Shown here one piece after another: positions 1 to 10,959 of a stretch of DNA of 64,000 nucleotides. The first letter of the stretch is position 1. Each line of letters begins with the position of its first letter. The stretch is from Phytophthora colocasiae (Eukaryota > Oomycota > Peronosporomycetes > Peronosporales > Peronosporaceae), in the NCBI GenBank assembly GCA_018806915.1, contig JAGKQI010000011.1:1-64000 (forward strand), read 5' to 3'. Below the pieces are notes generated by a model. It was not told the DNA's origin and did no database searches. It was given only the letters and a program-made list of their open reading frames with translations. Both the position numbers and the translations under genes were made by a program.

Positions 1-280
1 GCATTTTGATTAAGTTTGTAGTATGTTAGATACTAAATCCGTTACATTAGAGTTAAGGGCAATAAAGTCAATAAAAATCAGTTTTGCATTTTACATAGTT
101 AGTGTTGAGTCCTTTGTTATAGGGACACTGACTCTACTGTGGGAGTTCGTATGTTAGTGGACTACTTGGTTTCTTGCCTTATGGGAACCGAAGGCAAGTG
201 CCTTGCAAGCAGGACTCTACAGGGTCAACTAAACTTCCTCTGTGCCATTGCACACCTACACCCAACCCCGCTGCAATAAA

Positions 281-372
281 CGTCCACGAGGTGCGACGTT
301 GTGCCAGATTCTCGCTGGAGAGTCTTCGCCGCGAGTTTCTCCTGGAGAGTCATCGGCGCAGATTCAGCCACG
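281..372 (-). pseudogene. Inverted 5'-end relic of an ABCA-type transporter gene
   Basis: Read on the minus strand, this 92-bp stretch matches the first codons and immediate 5' flank of the ABC genes at 25957 and 33738. It has the same GCGCCG-ATG context, the start MTLQEKL and the downstream CACCTCGTGGACG segment. Small indels shift the frame, and homology stops abruptly at 281. It is a dead scrap that shows the ABC family once lay in the opposite orientation to the left of the present array. The rest of 1-540 shows no gene I can support. Confidence 0.7.
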
Positions 373-540
373 CCCGACACTTTCCCGTGGAGATTGTCGT
401 AGTTGTTGGAGACCAAGTGTACTCACTTGGTGGCACGTTAAGGGAATGGCTCAAGCTAAACTACCGAGTTTTAATCGAGGCTCAACCCCCATCCAATCAC
501 TGGCGTAATCTCGCAATAAAGACTCCCCAAGAGAGTAATT

Positions 541-725
541 CGAAGTTTTTCTGAGCAGAGGCGAGGGAAAGCTTATGTTTTCCAGGTTTGGATTGCGATG
601 CCACAAACCTGAGCTGCCATCCTCGACAGAAACTCACGACGAAGTATTCTTATCCCGCGACGTAGTGCTGAGAGTCGTAAACGGTCAGTCATTCAGTAGT
701 TTTCCTACGAGCAGCACAAGCAAAC
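541..725 (+). repeat. Split direct repeat A1
   Basis: The segment begins CGAAGTTTTTCTGAGC and ends at GCAGCACAAGCAAAC. It matches 6601-6782 almost throughout, with a few single-base differences and indels. It marks the left end of the YR retrotransposon. Confidence 0.85.
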
Positions 726-743
726 GCCTTCCAACTGACCACG

Positions 744-3700
744 ATGTCTCCAGCTGCTCTTCCGCGCGGCGCTACCCTTCTTCTCTTCCCAGAAGACGTT
801 GAGGAGCAATATCAACTCCGACTTACGTGAAGAGGTGAAGAGTTCACGAGGCGCCACGGAGTCTCTGTTCAACTTGATGAAGCTTCGAACGGTGCTACCC
901 AAACGCTCCAAGCTTCCACGTGTCACTGCGCTGGACACGGAGGATTAACACCTCAGCGATGAAGGCGAGCTCCAGCTCGGAACGTGGGTACGAAAGGCTG
1001 TGTATTGCACTGGTGGACGGGGGAATACCGATACGGCCGGAAGTAACGGGCTATTCCAACTCCGACCTTATAGTATCCACGTCACACGGTCCTATTCAAG
1101 CCAATCTGGATGCTATCTGCGGGGAAGTATACCTCACAGTGATAGCAATGATAATGAGGTGCAAGCAGTTCCCGGTCAGCAACTGGAACTACCCTGCCCA
1201 TGAACGGATTGCACAGAAGCTTAAGTATTTCACTACGATCATCAATCAACCAATCCTGGACAAAGGCGGCCCACCTTCCGTCGCACTTTAGCTGTTGCGT
1301 GACCGACGACCTTACGTCTCGTCAGTGTACGATTGCCTTTCGCTGTGGACGGATGCGCTCACGGGCGTACGGCTACCCGCGTATCGCTCCAGCATGTGAT
1401 TAACCACGTTTACTACGCTAGACGGAAATGCTCCTCCTACCACCCCAACTCGAACATGCCTTTGGACCATCGTTCTGTCAGCCAGCTTCAACCCTCGGAG
1501 ATTATACCATCTTCCAAATCCTGATAGCCAACATCGTCAGAACAGCCAGGAGTAACAGGAACCCAAACCAACGCTCCAGGCCACAACACTTCCGTCTTCT
1601 TTGATCCTACGGTCGTCGATGAAGTGACATCGGAAGTAGCGGCAGATGAAGCGACATCCGTTGCCCACATGCTGTTGGCGAATAGGCCGTCTCGTTCACG
1701 GCAGCCGACGAGGACAGCGCCACACACAGCCCGGCAGACACCGCGTTGCTATCGTAACCAACCAAACGCCGACCCCATTTAATGGAGCATGAATCACTCT
1801 CAAGAGCATTTTGAGATTCGAGAGCTAATTCGTCTTCACAAGCCCCCATTTGCTCCCGTACCACCTCGATTCCAAGGCGACCAGCTAGTTCACAACCTAC
1901 GGCGACGCTAACACGACGGCTGGATGAGAACTACCACCGGCCAAGCGGAGTAAATTCTCCCTTCAGCCCTTCAGCTCCGAGCTTAACGTCAGGTTCCACG
2001 AGAAGTCATAACTGCAGAAGCACACACAAGGTAAGTCACCTTCTGTTTGCACATCGAATCAGCAAAAATGTGGTGTCCAACAAGGCGATCACGTTGTGGG
2101 CATATCCTGGTGTATCTACCCGGAAGCTTACGACTTCCAATTTGGATCACGAGGACTCTCTATCCTTCACTTTACTCCCACGTTGAACAAATTGAGCGAC
2201 TTCGTCGGCAACGCGAAAACTTCATCAGCATGAGAGCGACTTCTCCCGTCTCCAGCAAAGTTTATTCCAGCCCCAGAACCATCGTCGTTGGGACGATGTT
2301 GCGCTGGCTGCCGCGAATGGATTTCAGCAATGCACTGTGTGTTCATGTGTGATTCCCACAACCCGAGACCTTGCGACAGCAACCTGCCACACTCCTTGGC
2401 GCGCTTCGAGCACGTAACGCTTTGGCCTCAAGACCAGCTCCCTGCTCTGATACTGGCAGGGTTGAAGCTCTCAGCTGGAAGACTACCGTAACGCTTGATT
2501 ATTGCGGAGCCAACCTTACAAGTCTGACTTCCAACTCGCTGGACAAGTCTCTGTGGCAACGTGAACCCCTTCAATCCTGAGCTTCCAAGGCATTCTCTTC
2601 TCCTCTCCAGCGGGATCGAATGGATGCGGCATTACAAACAGCACTTTATGACACACTCATCCGGCGTGAACACTTTCGCAGCAGCGATCGCGAAGTCCAT
2701 CCGGGTCGTAAAAGGGAGACAGCTCAACGTCATTTCATTCCCCGACACGAAGGAAAACAGGTGTGCCTAAAAGTATTTGTCCAGAAGGGCGGCTGTCGCT
2801 TCAAGCGATCCTGATACCTGCGTCTCGCCATATGCCGAAGTTCATTTCTTCCCAGCCACGCTTTAACCGACAAGCTCAGAGAGCACTACCTTCGGCGTAA
2901 GTTTGGTGGCGTCAACACCTTTAAATACGATGACAATTGATGTGTTCCAGACAGCGGAAATGGTCCCTAACCGGCAGTGGAACACGAAATTGGTTTCCGA
3001 ACAGAACCAAGCGCACGGTGACAACTTCCCGAGCATTCCCTAGATTTCCCCGACGTCGGCCACGATTAAGGTCCAAGTCTAATCGCGGATCGTGTGCTGG
3101 GTACGAATCTTTCCGGGAAGTCCACGTTTCCCAACTTGGTGTACGTCTGGCGTACTACTCAAAACATCAAAATATTGCCCCGCCAAGTCCAGATGTGGAC
3201 TGCAGCAATCATCTACGACTCCCGCCCGGCCATTTCGGCCGCTTTACGCCGCTCTTTAGCTTCATCCCTCCGTCCTACCGGCACTCGAGTAGGCGTAGAA
3301 GCAACTATCCCTCCAGTTCGCCTTTTCAAATGGCCAACGTTGAAGCAACCTTCACTCCGCTCGTGCATCTCGACGGGCGTCGAGCAAACCTCTCTCCGAT
3401 CCAGTCAATTCAGCTGACGTCGAGCAACATACACTCCGTTCGACCAGCGTGGTCAACGTCGAGGCTTTATCACCTCTCGCTTTATCCCGACAGAGCCAAA
3501 ATGTCCTGCTTGGGAAGATGTCCGGAAGAAATTTGCAGCAACTGTCGGACGACATTGATAACGCAGCCCGAATTAACAAGCTCAACTTGAGACCTGCACA
3601 CAACTTAGGTATTACGGCCACCCGGTACCAGTGTGCCATTACGCCAAGCAAACGGGAAATATCGAATTAAAATGGAGAAAAACAGCGGAGTGGGTGTCAC

Positions 3701-3790
3701 CATGGCTCTCAAACATAAGCTTGAGCCTGTCCGAGATCGTTGAATTGATCCCGTGGCCCGAGACCGGACCAGGACCCACGACCCAACTTA
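744..3790 (+). pseudogene. Degraded ORF1 (gag-like) region of the YR retrotransposon
   Basis: The region lies between repeat A1 and the RT domain, where DIRS-order elements encode ORF1. A short frame starts at the ATG at 744 and quickly breaks. Other open pieces are 920-1291 and 2937-3590, in different frames. I recognise no zinc knuckle or other conserved motif. The assignment rests on position only, and some of these pieces may be chance ORFs. It might instead contain unrelated inserted sequence. Confidence 0.4.
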
Positions 3791-3794
3791 AAGC

Positions 3795-5378
3795 ATGGGA
3801 TCCCATGCGCCTGACGAAGAACTCCTTGACGGCTACAAGCACAAATCTCTGCTCAACGACATGGCTCGAAATGGGATTCAGCCAACCTGGAAGACTGCCG
3901 CGCCAGATCAAACAAATTCTGTCAGAAATCATCGATCAGCTTCGAAATACTTGAATGCAGTAATCAAGGCAATCCGATCAGGACAAGACGCCGGCCAATA
4001 TCTCGTACTAGATATCGCCGTACTCGAAGTCTGGAAAGATATTCAAATTAGTCCGCTCGGAGCTGTGGAAAAGAAGGACTGTGACCCGGACGAAGAAATC
4101 CGGCTCATTCATGACCTGTCATTTCGATCAGGCCATTCTACAAATGATCAATCCTCTCATGATGGTGTTCCCGAGCTTGACTACAAAAGTGTAGTACACA
4201 TTGCACGGAGGATCGAGTGGTGCCACCGCAAATACAAAGGCACGGTAGTCCGACTGATGAAAGGTGATGTTAAAGGAGCATTCCGACATCTTATGGTGGG
4301 CAGTGGGCACGTTCGGTGGATGGCCGCTACCATCCCGGAACATAACGTACTCATCATCGACCTATCTGCCCCCTTTGGATGGACAAGTTCTCCGGCCTAT
4401 TATGGCGTTGTCGGTGGTGCAATTTCATGGCTAGTTTGCCAGAATGTCCAGCCTCAATGGATTCCAGTTCAACCGACATCAACCCCTTCTACCCATATGA
4501 ATGGGTAGATGACCACGTAATGGTGGAGCCAGACAGAGGCAGTCGACTTCAGCTAGCAAACGAAACTCTTCATTATCGCCATGCTAGCGGTATTGGGCCC
4601 GACAGCAATCAACGACAAGAAATTCTCAAACTGGGAGACTCGTTTACAAGTCCTTGGACTAATCTTCGACACCGTGGAACGCACGATCTCAATGCCACAA
4701 GACAAGATACTCAAGGCTCTTGACCCAGTACAAAAGCTGCAACTCAAAAACCGAGTGACGAAAACGGAACTGCAACAGGTCATCGGGAGTCTACGACATG
4801 TGTGTCTGTGCATTAATTCCGCAAAGGCCTTTTACCAGCACCTTCATCATGCCAGCCTTAGAGCCCCTCGAAACGGAACTATTGTGTGCTGGACGAGACG
4901 ATGCGGCTCGATTTGCAATGGTTTGAACTGATCCTGTCAAGAGGACAACTCCGGAATCTACCGCTCTCTCAATTCACGAAACATCAACCTCCCGATGTAC
5001 ATCTTTACATGGACGCAAGCAACTCTGGCTTGGCTGTCCTGAACCCAGCCGACAGACAGTTTATTCAGGTCAAATTCGATGAACATGAGCAAAAGTTAAT
5101 CCAGGCAGCAGCAGGACCTGACGGATTCAACATTAACGTGAGGAGCAGCTCTGTGTGGCTCTTGCTGTTTGGTGTTTTGGACCTGCCTGGAAAGGGAAGA
5201 CACCCTCAGGATTGACCTACGTCCAAGTATGGTCCGACAACACTTCTGCAATCTCTTGGACTAATCGAGCTTCAAGCCAAAACTGCATGGCTCAAGAAAT
5301 TAACAGAGCAATTGGTCTCGCCGAAGCCATATATGGCATCCGACTCAGTTGTAAACACCTACCAGGGCGATCAACACT
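3795..5378 (+). pseudogene. Reverse transcriptase-RNase H of the YR retrotransposon, frameshifted
   Basis: The product copies element RNA into DNA. The first frame (3795-4508) has the RT finger/palm signature, with LIHDLSF, then KGDVKGAFRHL (first catalytic Asp) and APFGWTSSPAYY. After a frameshift near 4490 the frame at 4379-4723 supplies the YVDD-box equivalent EWVDDHVM. A third frame (4581-4931) covers the thumb. RNase H follows, with LYMDASNSGLAV near 5010 and VWSDNTSAISW near 5230. At least three frame changes are needed to read it through, so it is inactive as assembled. The domain order RT-RH-YR and the neighbouring recombinase support a DIRS-order element rather than Ty3/gypsy. Confidence 0.8.
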
Positions 5379-6547
5379 ATGGCCGACGCAGGATCCCGAG
5401 CATGGACACCAAATCACGCAAAAGTCTGGTCTAACCTCGTCTCTGTGGTCTCAGATCCCCGTGCCGACCGTAATTCGCAAAATTTACGCCACATTCTCGC
5501 TCAACTTCAATCCTACGCATTGGCCCAGGCTCAAGACCTAAGTACGAAGCTACATGGAGAAGATGGTCATCTTGGTGTACTGCGCGGATACTCGCCATGG
5601 TTACCCGAAAATGTTCAACAGCACTCATACCAACTCGTCTTGTACGCCATCAACTACTGGTACTCGGGATCTACCTCCGGCCAAACTCTCGCTATCGGCA
5701 CCGTGCTGTCCGCGCTCAGCCACATTGCGTGGTATCATAAGCGCGATAGAGGATATTCCGTCGGTCTCCATGCAGGACACGAGATGGCCCTGCGCGGGAT
5801 GCAAAGGTTGTCACCTCCCCCGAAGCAGAAACAACCAATCACCAAGGAAATCCTCAAAGCGATGCGCCAACAACTCGACTTCAGAAATTCCCGCGACCGC
5901 GTTCTCTGGGGGGCTGCGGTCGTGGGCTTCTTCTTTATGCTCCGACGATCAGAGTATCTAGCCGATAGCAAGAAAGTGAAACCGTACATTATCCAAGCTG
6001 CAGACGTGATATTCTCCAAGGGCTGTGGATCTACAACTACAAACCTTCAAGATGCCGTGGCCGTAACAATCAAATTCCGGGGAAGCAAAACCGATCAAGT
6101 AGGCACCAGCACCTCTCGTACTCTGCATCGCTCCAGGTTCGAAGTGGCTGTGTCCTGTACTAGCAGCTTGGGAGCTCAAGCGGCATGCGATGCAGAAGGA
6201 ACCGGACTGGCGTTGTGTTCTGTCGACTCCATCACGGTTCTTCCATCAAGCAGCCTCTCGGATGCGATCAAGTCAGCCGCCGCGTCCAGTAGGAGCGGAT
6301 CCAATTCAATTCGGTACACACTCCATGCGAAGCGGTGGCGCCGGCGATGTTTTCGGCAGGAGTCGACCGACTCACGATAAAACTGTTTGGAAGGTGGTCG
6401 TCAGATACCTACGAGCGCTACACGAGGATCAACGAATTGGTGTCGAAGTCTCTCGCAAGCAAAATGACGATCGGCGCATTGTCACGAGTTAGCCCGGCTG
6501 CACCGGTGGGGCTCCGTCCAGCTCCAATTTCGAGCCGGCCTCGCTAA
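5379..6547 (+). pseudogene. Tyrosine recombinase of the YR retrotransposon
   Basis: The long frame 5379-6380 (333 codons) contains the catalytic-domain start FFFMLRRSEYL, where the conserved Arg of the R-H-R-Y tetrad lies. The second half of the tetrad is in other frames: THSMRSGGA (HxxR, about 6319-6345), then LFGRWSSDTYERYTR (Trp/His position and the tyrosine nucleophile, about 6380-6425). At least two frameshifts therefore separate the catalytic residues. The enzyme would integrate the circular element DNA. It replaces the DDE integrase of LTR elements and defines the class. Confidence 0.85.
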
Positions 6548-6600
6548 CTCACTACAACACGACGTGACTGCCCCACATCGCTGTATATTGACATGGAAAT
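6506..6600 (+). repeat. Split direct repeat B1
   Basis: GGTGGGGCTCCGTC through the conserved CACATCGCTGTATATTGACA block is repeated at 6804-6893. It directly abuts repeat A2. Confidence 0.8.
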
Positions 6601-6782
6601 CGAAGTTTTCCTGAGCGAGGCGAGGAAAACATGTTTTCCAGGTTTGGATTGCGATGCCACAAACCTGAGCTGCCATCCTCGACAAGAAACTCACGACGAA
6701 GTATTCTTATCCCGCGACGTAGTGTAGGAGTCGTAAACTTAGTCAGTCATTCAGTAGTTTCCTACGAGCAGCACAAGCAAAC
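6601..6782 (+). repeat. Split direct repeat A2
   Basis: Second copy of repeat A1 (541-725), placed between B1 and B2 as expected for the internal repeat of a PAT/Ngaro element. Confidence 0.85.
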
Positions 6783-6803
6783 CCACCACTCCACGCCCTT
6801 CGG

Positions 6804-6893
6804 AGGGGGCTCCGTCAACTCAATTTCGCCTCGCTAACTCCACTGCAACACGACGTGACTGTGCCCCACATCGCTGTATATTGACATGGAAAC
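6804..6893 (+). repeat. Split direct repeat B2, right end of the element
   Basis: Second copy of B1, ending at TTGACATGGAAA. Sequence after this has no match inside the element. Confidence 0.8.
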
Positions 6894-7833
6894 CAGCGTG
6901 TTTCTGGAGAGGCAATTGGTAGCATGACCAGGGGCATCAAGGGGCATCTGCCGAAATGTCTCGAGCTCTACGAAGCTCGCTCAAGTGACCTGAGTCCTCG
7001 ATTTCGTGATGCTGTTGGCACTATCGAATGTAGATACAGTACACTGTATTCCATCTCGTCAACTCCGATGGCGAGAAGGAAAATCCACTGTTACCCAATG
7101 CAGGAATGTTTTGCTGTGGTAGGTTCCGAACACTGGACGTAGAACAGTGCTGCACCACGGTGGTGCACGAATGATTCTCGGTCGATAACCACCTCAGGAT
7201 AACTTGTAAGCAGCCGTCGTAGTCAGTAAAATACGGCCATCGACGGTTTATTCACGTTTCCCATGCCATTCACGGCCAGCAATTCTCAATAGTGCCTTCC
7301 TGCTCGATGCTCTTGTACTTTAACTGTATTCGACGGTTTCCGTCACTATATGTACGTACTGAAACTGCAACCCTGCAACTTCCATGGACTCAGTAGTGGA
7401 TATTCGTGCGGTGCTCGTGCACAATGAGACCTCGTGTTTTAGTAAGGATCAAAATCTTGATCAGGGTCTTGGACCATTTTTCAGCAACTTGATATAATGA
7501 TGTTGGTAGTCATATCAACGGAGGCGTAGTGGGCCTTGTTGCAATACTTACTAGTGAAAGCGCTCCGTGAAAGCGCTCATGCAATTTACAGGGTTCGCGC
7601 CAGACGAATCTGCCAATTGCGAGTAGAAGAGCATCGATGCCAGGAAGTGCGCACACTGGCCCTGAGTATGGCTCCGAAATGGTCCTGTCGGCGTTGGCTC
7701 AAATCCGTACAACGAAGTATCTTGCACTGGGATTCTTACTGGTAGAGGTGAACGATATCGAACCCCAGGTTCTTCGTGGAGCTGGATCGCATACGCTTTT
7801 TTTTTCTCCAAGCTAGCGAACGCATGTTCGATA
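6894..7833. other. Intergenic stretch, no supported gene
   Basis: Only short unconnected frames are present. I saw no conserved motif, TIR or LTR here. Confidence 0.6.
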
Positions 7834-8650
7834 ATGGAGAATCTGGAGCTCACCGATATTAGTGAGATGTGGCCAAGTGATATGGAGATGTTTTCTGCTG
7901 TTATGGAAGCTGTGAACCCTCAAGAAGTGCTGTTCGGATCTTCTCCAGGCCTTACCGAACCTAGAGAACCTACGTTACCGTCTGGGTCTCAAATGAAATG
8001 GCAATTTCCCACTCGAGATGACGCACCACTACGAACTTTGACACTTGAAGAACCTGTTCCTTTCGTTTGGATTTATGTTGATGACGGAGTAAGCCACTCG
8101 GTTAATACCGTTTTACCAGACTATGGGAGGTGTGTAGCGCAGCGTCGTGATCTTGACTTCGATGGAGGACAACTCAAAAGAGATTCAATCGCTTAAGCTC
8201 GAATTTGACTATTGCCCCGGGCGCTCCTGTGGTCTTCCACGTTTCCTTTCAGCCGTTACGTCGACTCTAAGAAGCTTGCCAATCGACAAACAATGTGGCG
8301 AAGTCGATGTCTGCCCACTCCTGAGCCGTTAATGCTCTATGGTCGACTGGTGAGCTTTTGCTTTGACTTTAACTTAAGCAGACATTCGAGCTTTGTTGGC
8401 GATGCTGGAAAGGAACAACAGGTTACAGTATCTCGAAGGCATCATAGACAGTTTCACGAATCCCCTGTTCGTGTACGCTTCCGACGAATTGCAAGCTTAA
8501 GTGCATTTCAACTAAACCATCCAAGAAGGCGAAGTGTCGAACTCCTTTGTCATCGTGGTCTCAAACATTTTCGCCTTCGCAGCTGAGCGAGCCTGTGAAG
8601 AGAACAAGTACTGGAACACGGAGTTGCGATTTAATAAACGCGATCTATAC
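7834..8650 (+). pseudogene. Decayed gene, possibly an oomycete leucine-rich-repeat-like protein
   Basis: A 120-codon frame starts at the ATG at 7834. Further homologous-looking pieces follow in shifted frames, including a leucine-rich segment around 8390-8440 (LLAMLERNNRLQYLE) and the short motif SNIFAFAA near 8565. These resemble a large oomycete family of LRR/RNI-like hypothetical proteins, which end in a similar NIFAFAA motif. That comparison is from memory and not from an alignment. In-frame stops and frameshifts make it a relic. A different origin is possible. Confidence 0.35.
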
Positions 8651-9044
8651 TATTATGGTTACGTCGTCGACGTACATCGAACATGCACTGTAGTCCTGTA
8701 ACGTGTGCTTCCGTACTTCCATGGTGTCTGGGCTGTAGTTGCCAGTGAATGAACAAGTTGATTAACTACTGGTACTACTTATATACAAACGTGATGGTCA
8801 GTTATGGCACAGAAGCAGTTGAAAATCTGGGCACAAGTTGGGGATAGTTTGAGTAGGGCAACAAACGGAAACTGTTCATGACTATTGCACTCATCACCAA
8901 AAACTGTGGATAGAATGGACCCTGTGTCCTCGTCGAATTCATACATATATCTCCACTCGTAGGAAGGAGTCGACTGGGCATGGAACTTCACGTACGCGCG
9001 TGCTCAGCGCCGCAACCTTCTGGACAAGCAGACCTTTGGCAAAC

Positions 9045-9330
9045 AGGTTGGAACTCACTTCACACAGTATCAAGGAGTGTGAGGCGTTATGTTCTGCCTG
9101 TCGGTGTCGTTGCTGGTGGCTGTCTCCGTTCCTGCAGAGCCCTCCATGTTCAGGAGGATTTGGATATCCAAATCCTCCCGAACCATATCGAGCGCCTCAC
9201 AACGTCATACCCTACCGGTTACAGGCGATGCTTTCGAAATCAACGTTTCCCAGACGACGCTAAAGCAAATTTACAGCGCATTCATTACGAAGAGCAGGGA
9301 TTTGTTCGTAGTATTGTTCAGAATGCTTAG
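9045..9330 (+). pseudogene. ABCA transporter 3'-end relic (NBD2 tail)
   Basis: Nucleotide-level similarity to the last part of the intact ABC genes is clear in order. The H-loop region CACACAGTATnnnGGAGTGTGA (9068 on) matches 23369 on. A CCTACCGGTTACAG segment matches the CCGACCGGCTACAG segment at 23646. The terminal motif [10 protein letters not shown] appears as VSQTTLKQIY near 9250. Large internal deletions and frameshifts leave under 300 bp of about 5.8 kb. It lies upstream of a minus-strand M96-like relic, the same arrangement as the complete units at 24 and 32 kb. Confidence 0.75.
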
Positions 9331-9452
9331 ACAGTATTTCACAAACATATATTTCTATCAAAACAACCATATCGTTTTACATCTTTCCTGGGAATTCAGT
9401 TTCTGGGCATTGTTCTCGCATTGTGTGGGCCAATATCTGCACGAACACTTAC

Positions 9453-9909
9453 TTAGTACAATTCTTTCAATGTACAGCCAAGATACAACACTCTTACCTC
9501 GAGTTTCGGTCGTCGCGTGAGCATTCGTCGTAGATTCCTGGCTTCTCGGATTTGCATCCCCATCATCTGTCGAAGCTTGGCGTTCTCCTCCTCGGAGCTT
9601 TGACGCTGTGATAGCTGTCTCTGGGCAATGTTTTGCCAAAGCTTGCACGTCATCGGCTGCATGATACTATGGGCTTCTCTCTCCCTTCCGGTCTTCTCCA
9701 TTTCTTGAATTTGAAGTTCCAACTTCCGACCTCATCGCGCAATTTGTCGATCTTCTGCTTGGTGGAGACTCGTTTGGAGCGCCTGGGGTTTTGTGGGCGA
9801 GTAGGGTTAACTCGCTATTGAAGTCAATACTTGAGGCGGACTCGAGGTCTTGGTTGCTCGAAGAGATATCAATTTCGGCCGGTGGTTCTGTCAACCACAA
9901 GGGTTTCAA
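9453..9909 (-). pseudogene. M96-like protein, N-terminal relic
   Basis: Two overlapping minus-strand frames (9909-9667 and 9722-9453) join by a frameshift near 9700. The second holds a coiled-coil segment with ENAKLRQMMGMQIREARNLRRM, which has the spacing seen in the oomycete M96 mating-specific/START-like family, where a W-x(n)-RQ helix precedes the coiled coil. The C-terminal START-like half is absent. Its position just after an ABCA 3' relic on the opposite strand mirrors the two complete units of this locus. Function of the family is unproven; transcription-related and lipid-binding roles are inferred only. Confidence 0.55.
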
Positions 9910-10852
9910 TGTCGTCTGGAAGTTCCAGATCCATATCGACCATCGGAAGATCGTTTATCATCTGGAATTTCGAGGAATGGGCTCGAGTGAAGAGGTTTAA
10001 CTTCTTGTTTTGTGTAACTTCGGTGGAGACGCAGAAGAAGGCTGCCGCATCACTTGGAGACAGCAACCCGGTGGGCTGTTGGCATTGAGAGAGAAAGCCG
10101 AAAGAAGCAGTTGAAGACGCAGTTTGGGCTGCCATGACGCAAAAGTAATTGTGGTAGGCTCGCAGGCAACTTGCCATAGTTCTGAGGCGGTGGATTTTTT
10201 TGGTATAAACTTCGTGGTGCGGCCAACTGCTAGCAAATCGCAGTCGCGATGTACATGCTCGACTTGAGGAAGCCTCTGTCGTCTAGTGGTGGTAAGTGCG
10301 GGGTTTGAAGGCGGTAAACACCAAGTTTCAGGAAACACAATTAAAAGAATTATCTTCTACTTTCCATACCATCCTCTTACCTGATGTTAAGCTGAGGCTC
10401 ATAGTTAATCTTTTCACTCCAAGCCCTAAGTACACAGTGCTGAGTTAGCACTGCCGAGGCATGAACTGCAACGTCCGCGGAAGCTTCTCTGCCGTTGCTC
10501 CATGTCGTACACTTTCGAGCCCGAAGATTGCAGCCTCGAGTGGATTTTTACCGGAGGAAGATGAGTTTGGAGGGAGGGATCTGATGGTCGCCAAATTGAC
10601 GGTCATACAGGACGGCCGAATGATTACACTGAGTCTGAAGTCTCGCTAATGCTGACAAATATCCAGCGAGGCTGAGTATCGCTTGTGTCGTTGTAAGACC
10701 TGCCTGTCACTTGGAGAGAAAGATGTTAGGCGTGGATACAGGTACTGAAGGGAGGACAAAGCATACAAGAACAGCGAAATTCCCTTTTTGCAGATGGAAA
10801 CGTCAGTCTTTAGGTGACAGTGAACATTTTGGTCAAGGTGCTTACCGCCTTA
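9910..10852. other. Intergenic, no supported gene
   Basis: Minus-strand frames at 9997-10338 could be an extension of the M96-like relic, but no family motif is visible. The plus-strand frame 10461-10649 is also unsupported. Confidence 0.5.
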
Positions 10853-10870
10853 CCTCTGTCCTAACGACAC
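10853..10870 (+). repeat. Left terminal inverted repeat of the pogo-like element
   Basis: CCTCTGTCCTAACGACAC, preceded by TA. It pairs with 12686-12705 apart from a 2-bp length difference. Confidence 0.8.
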
Positions 10871-10959
10871 TTGGGGATTTCGGAGAAGGAGGAAGTGTGT
10901 AGCGGGGTAAGGGTAAACAACTACGATTTAGATGACGCGAAAGTACAATTTAGCGGAGA

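Larger units (their letters stand above)
541..6893 (+). mobile_element. PAT/Ngaro-type tyrosine-recombinase retrotransposon
   Basis: The element carries a reverse transcriptase, RNase H and a tyrosine recombinase, and has no integrase and no LTRs. Its repeats have the split direct-repeat order A1 (541-725), body, B1 (6506-6600), A2 (6601-6782), B2 (6804-6893), which is the hallmark of PAT/Ngaro elements within the DIRS order. These elements integrate as circles through the recombinase, usually without target duplication, and none is visible here. All reading frames are broken by several frameshifts, so the copy looks non-autonomous. The A copies are very similar, which suggests moderate age. 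Confidence 0.85.

Noticed and set aside
1..540. Small plus-strand ORFs at 174-554 and 242-508
   Set aside because: They overlap the inverted ABC relic and lack any motif.
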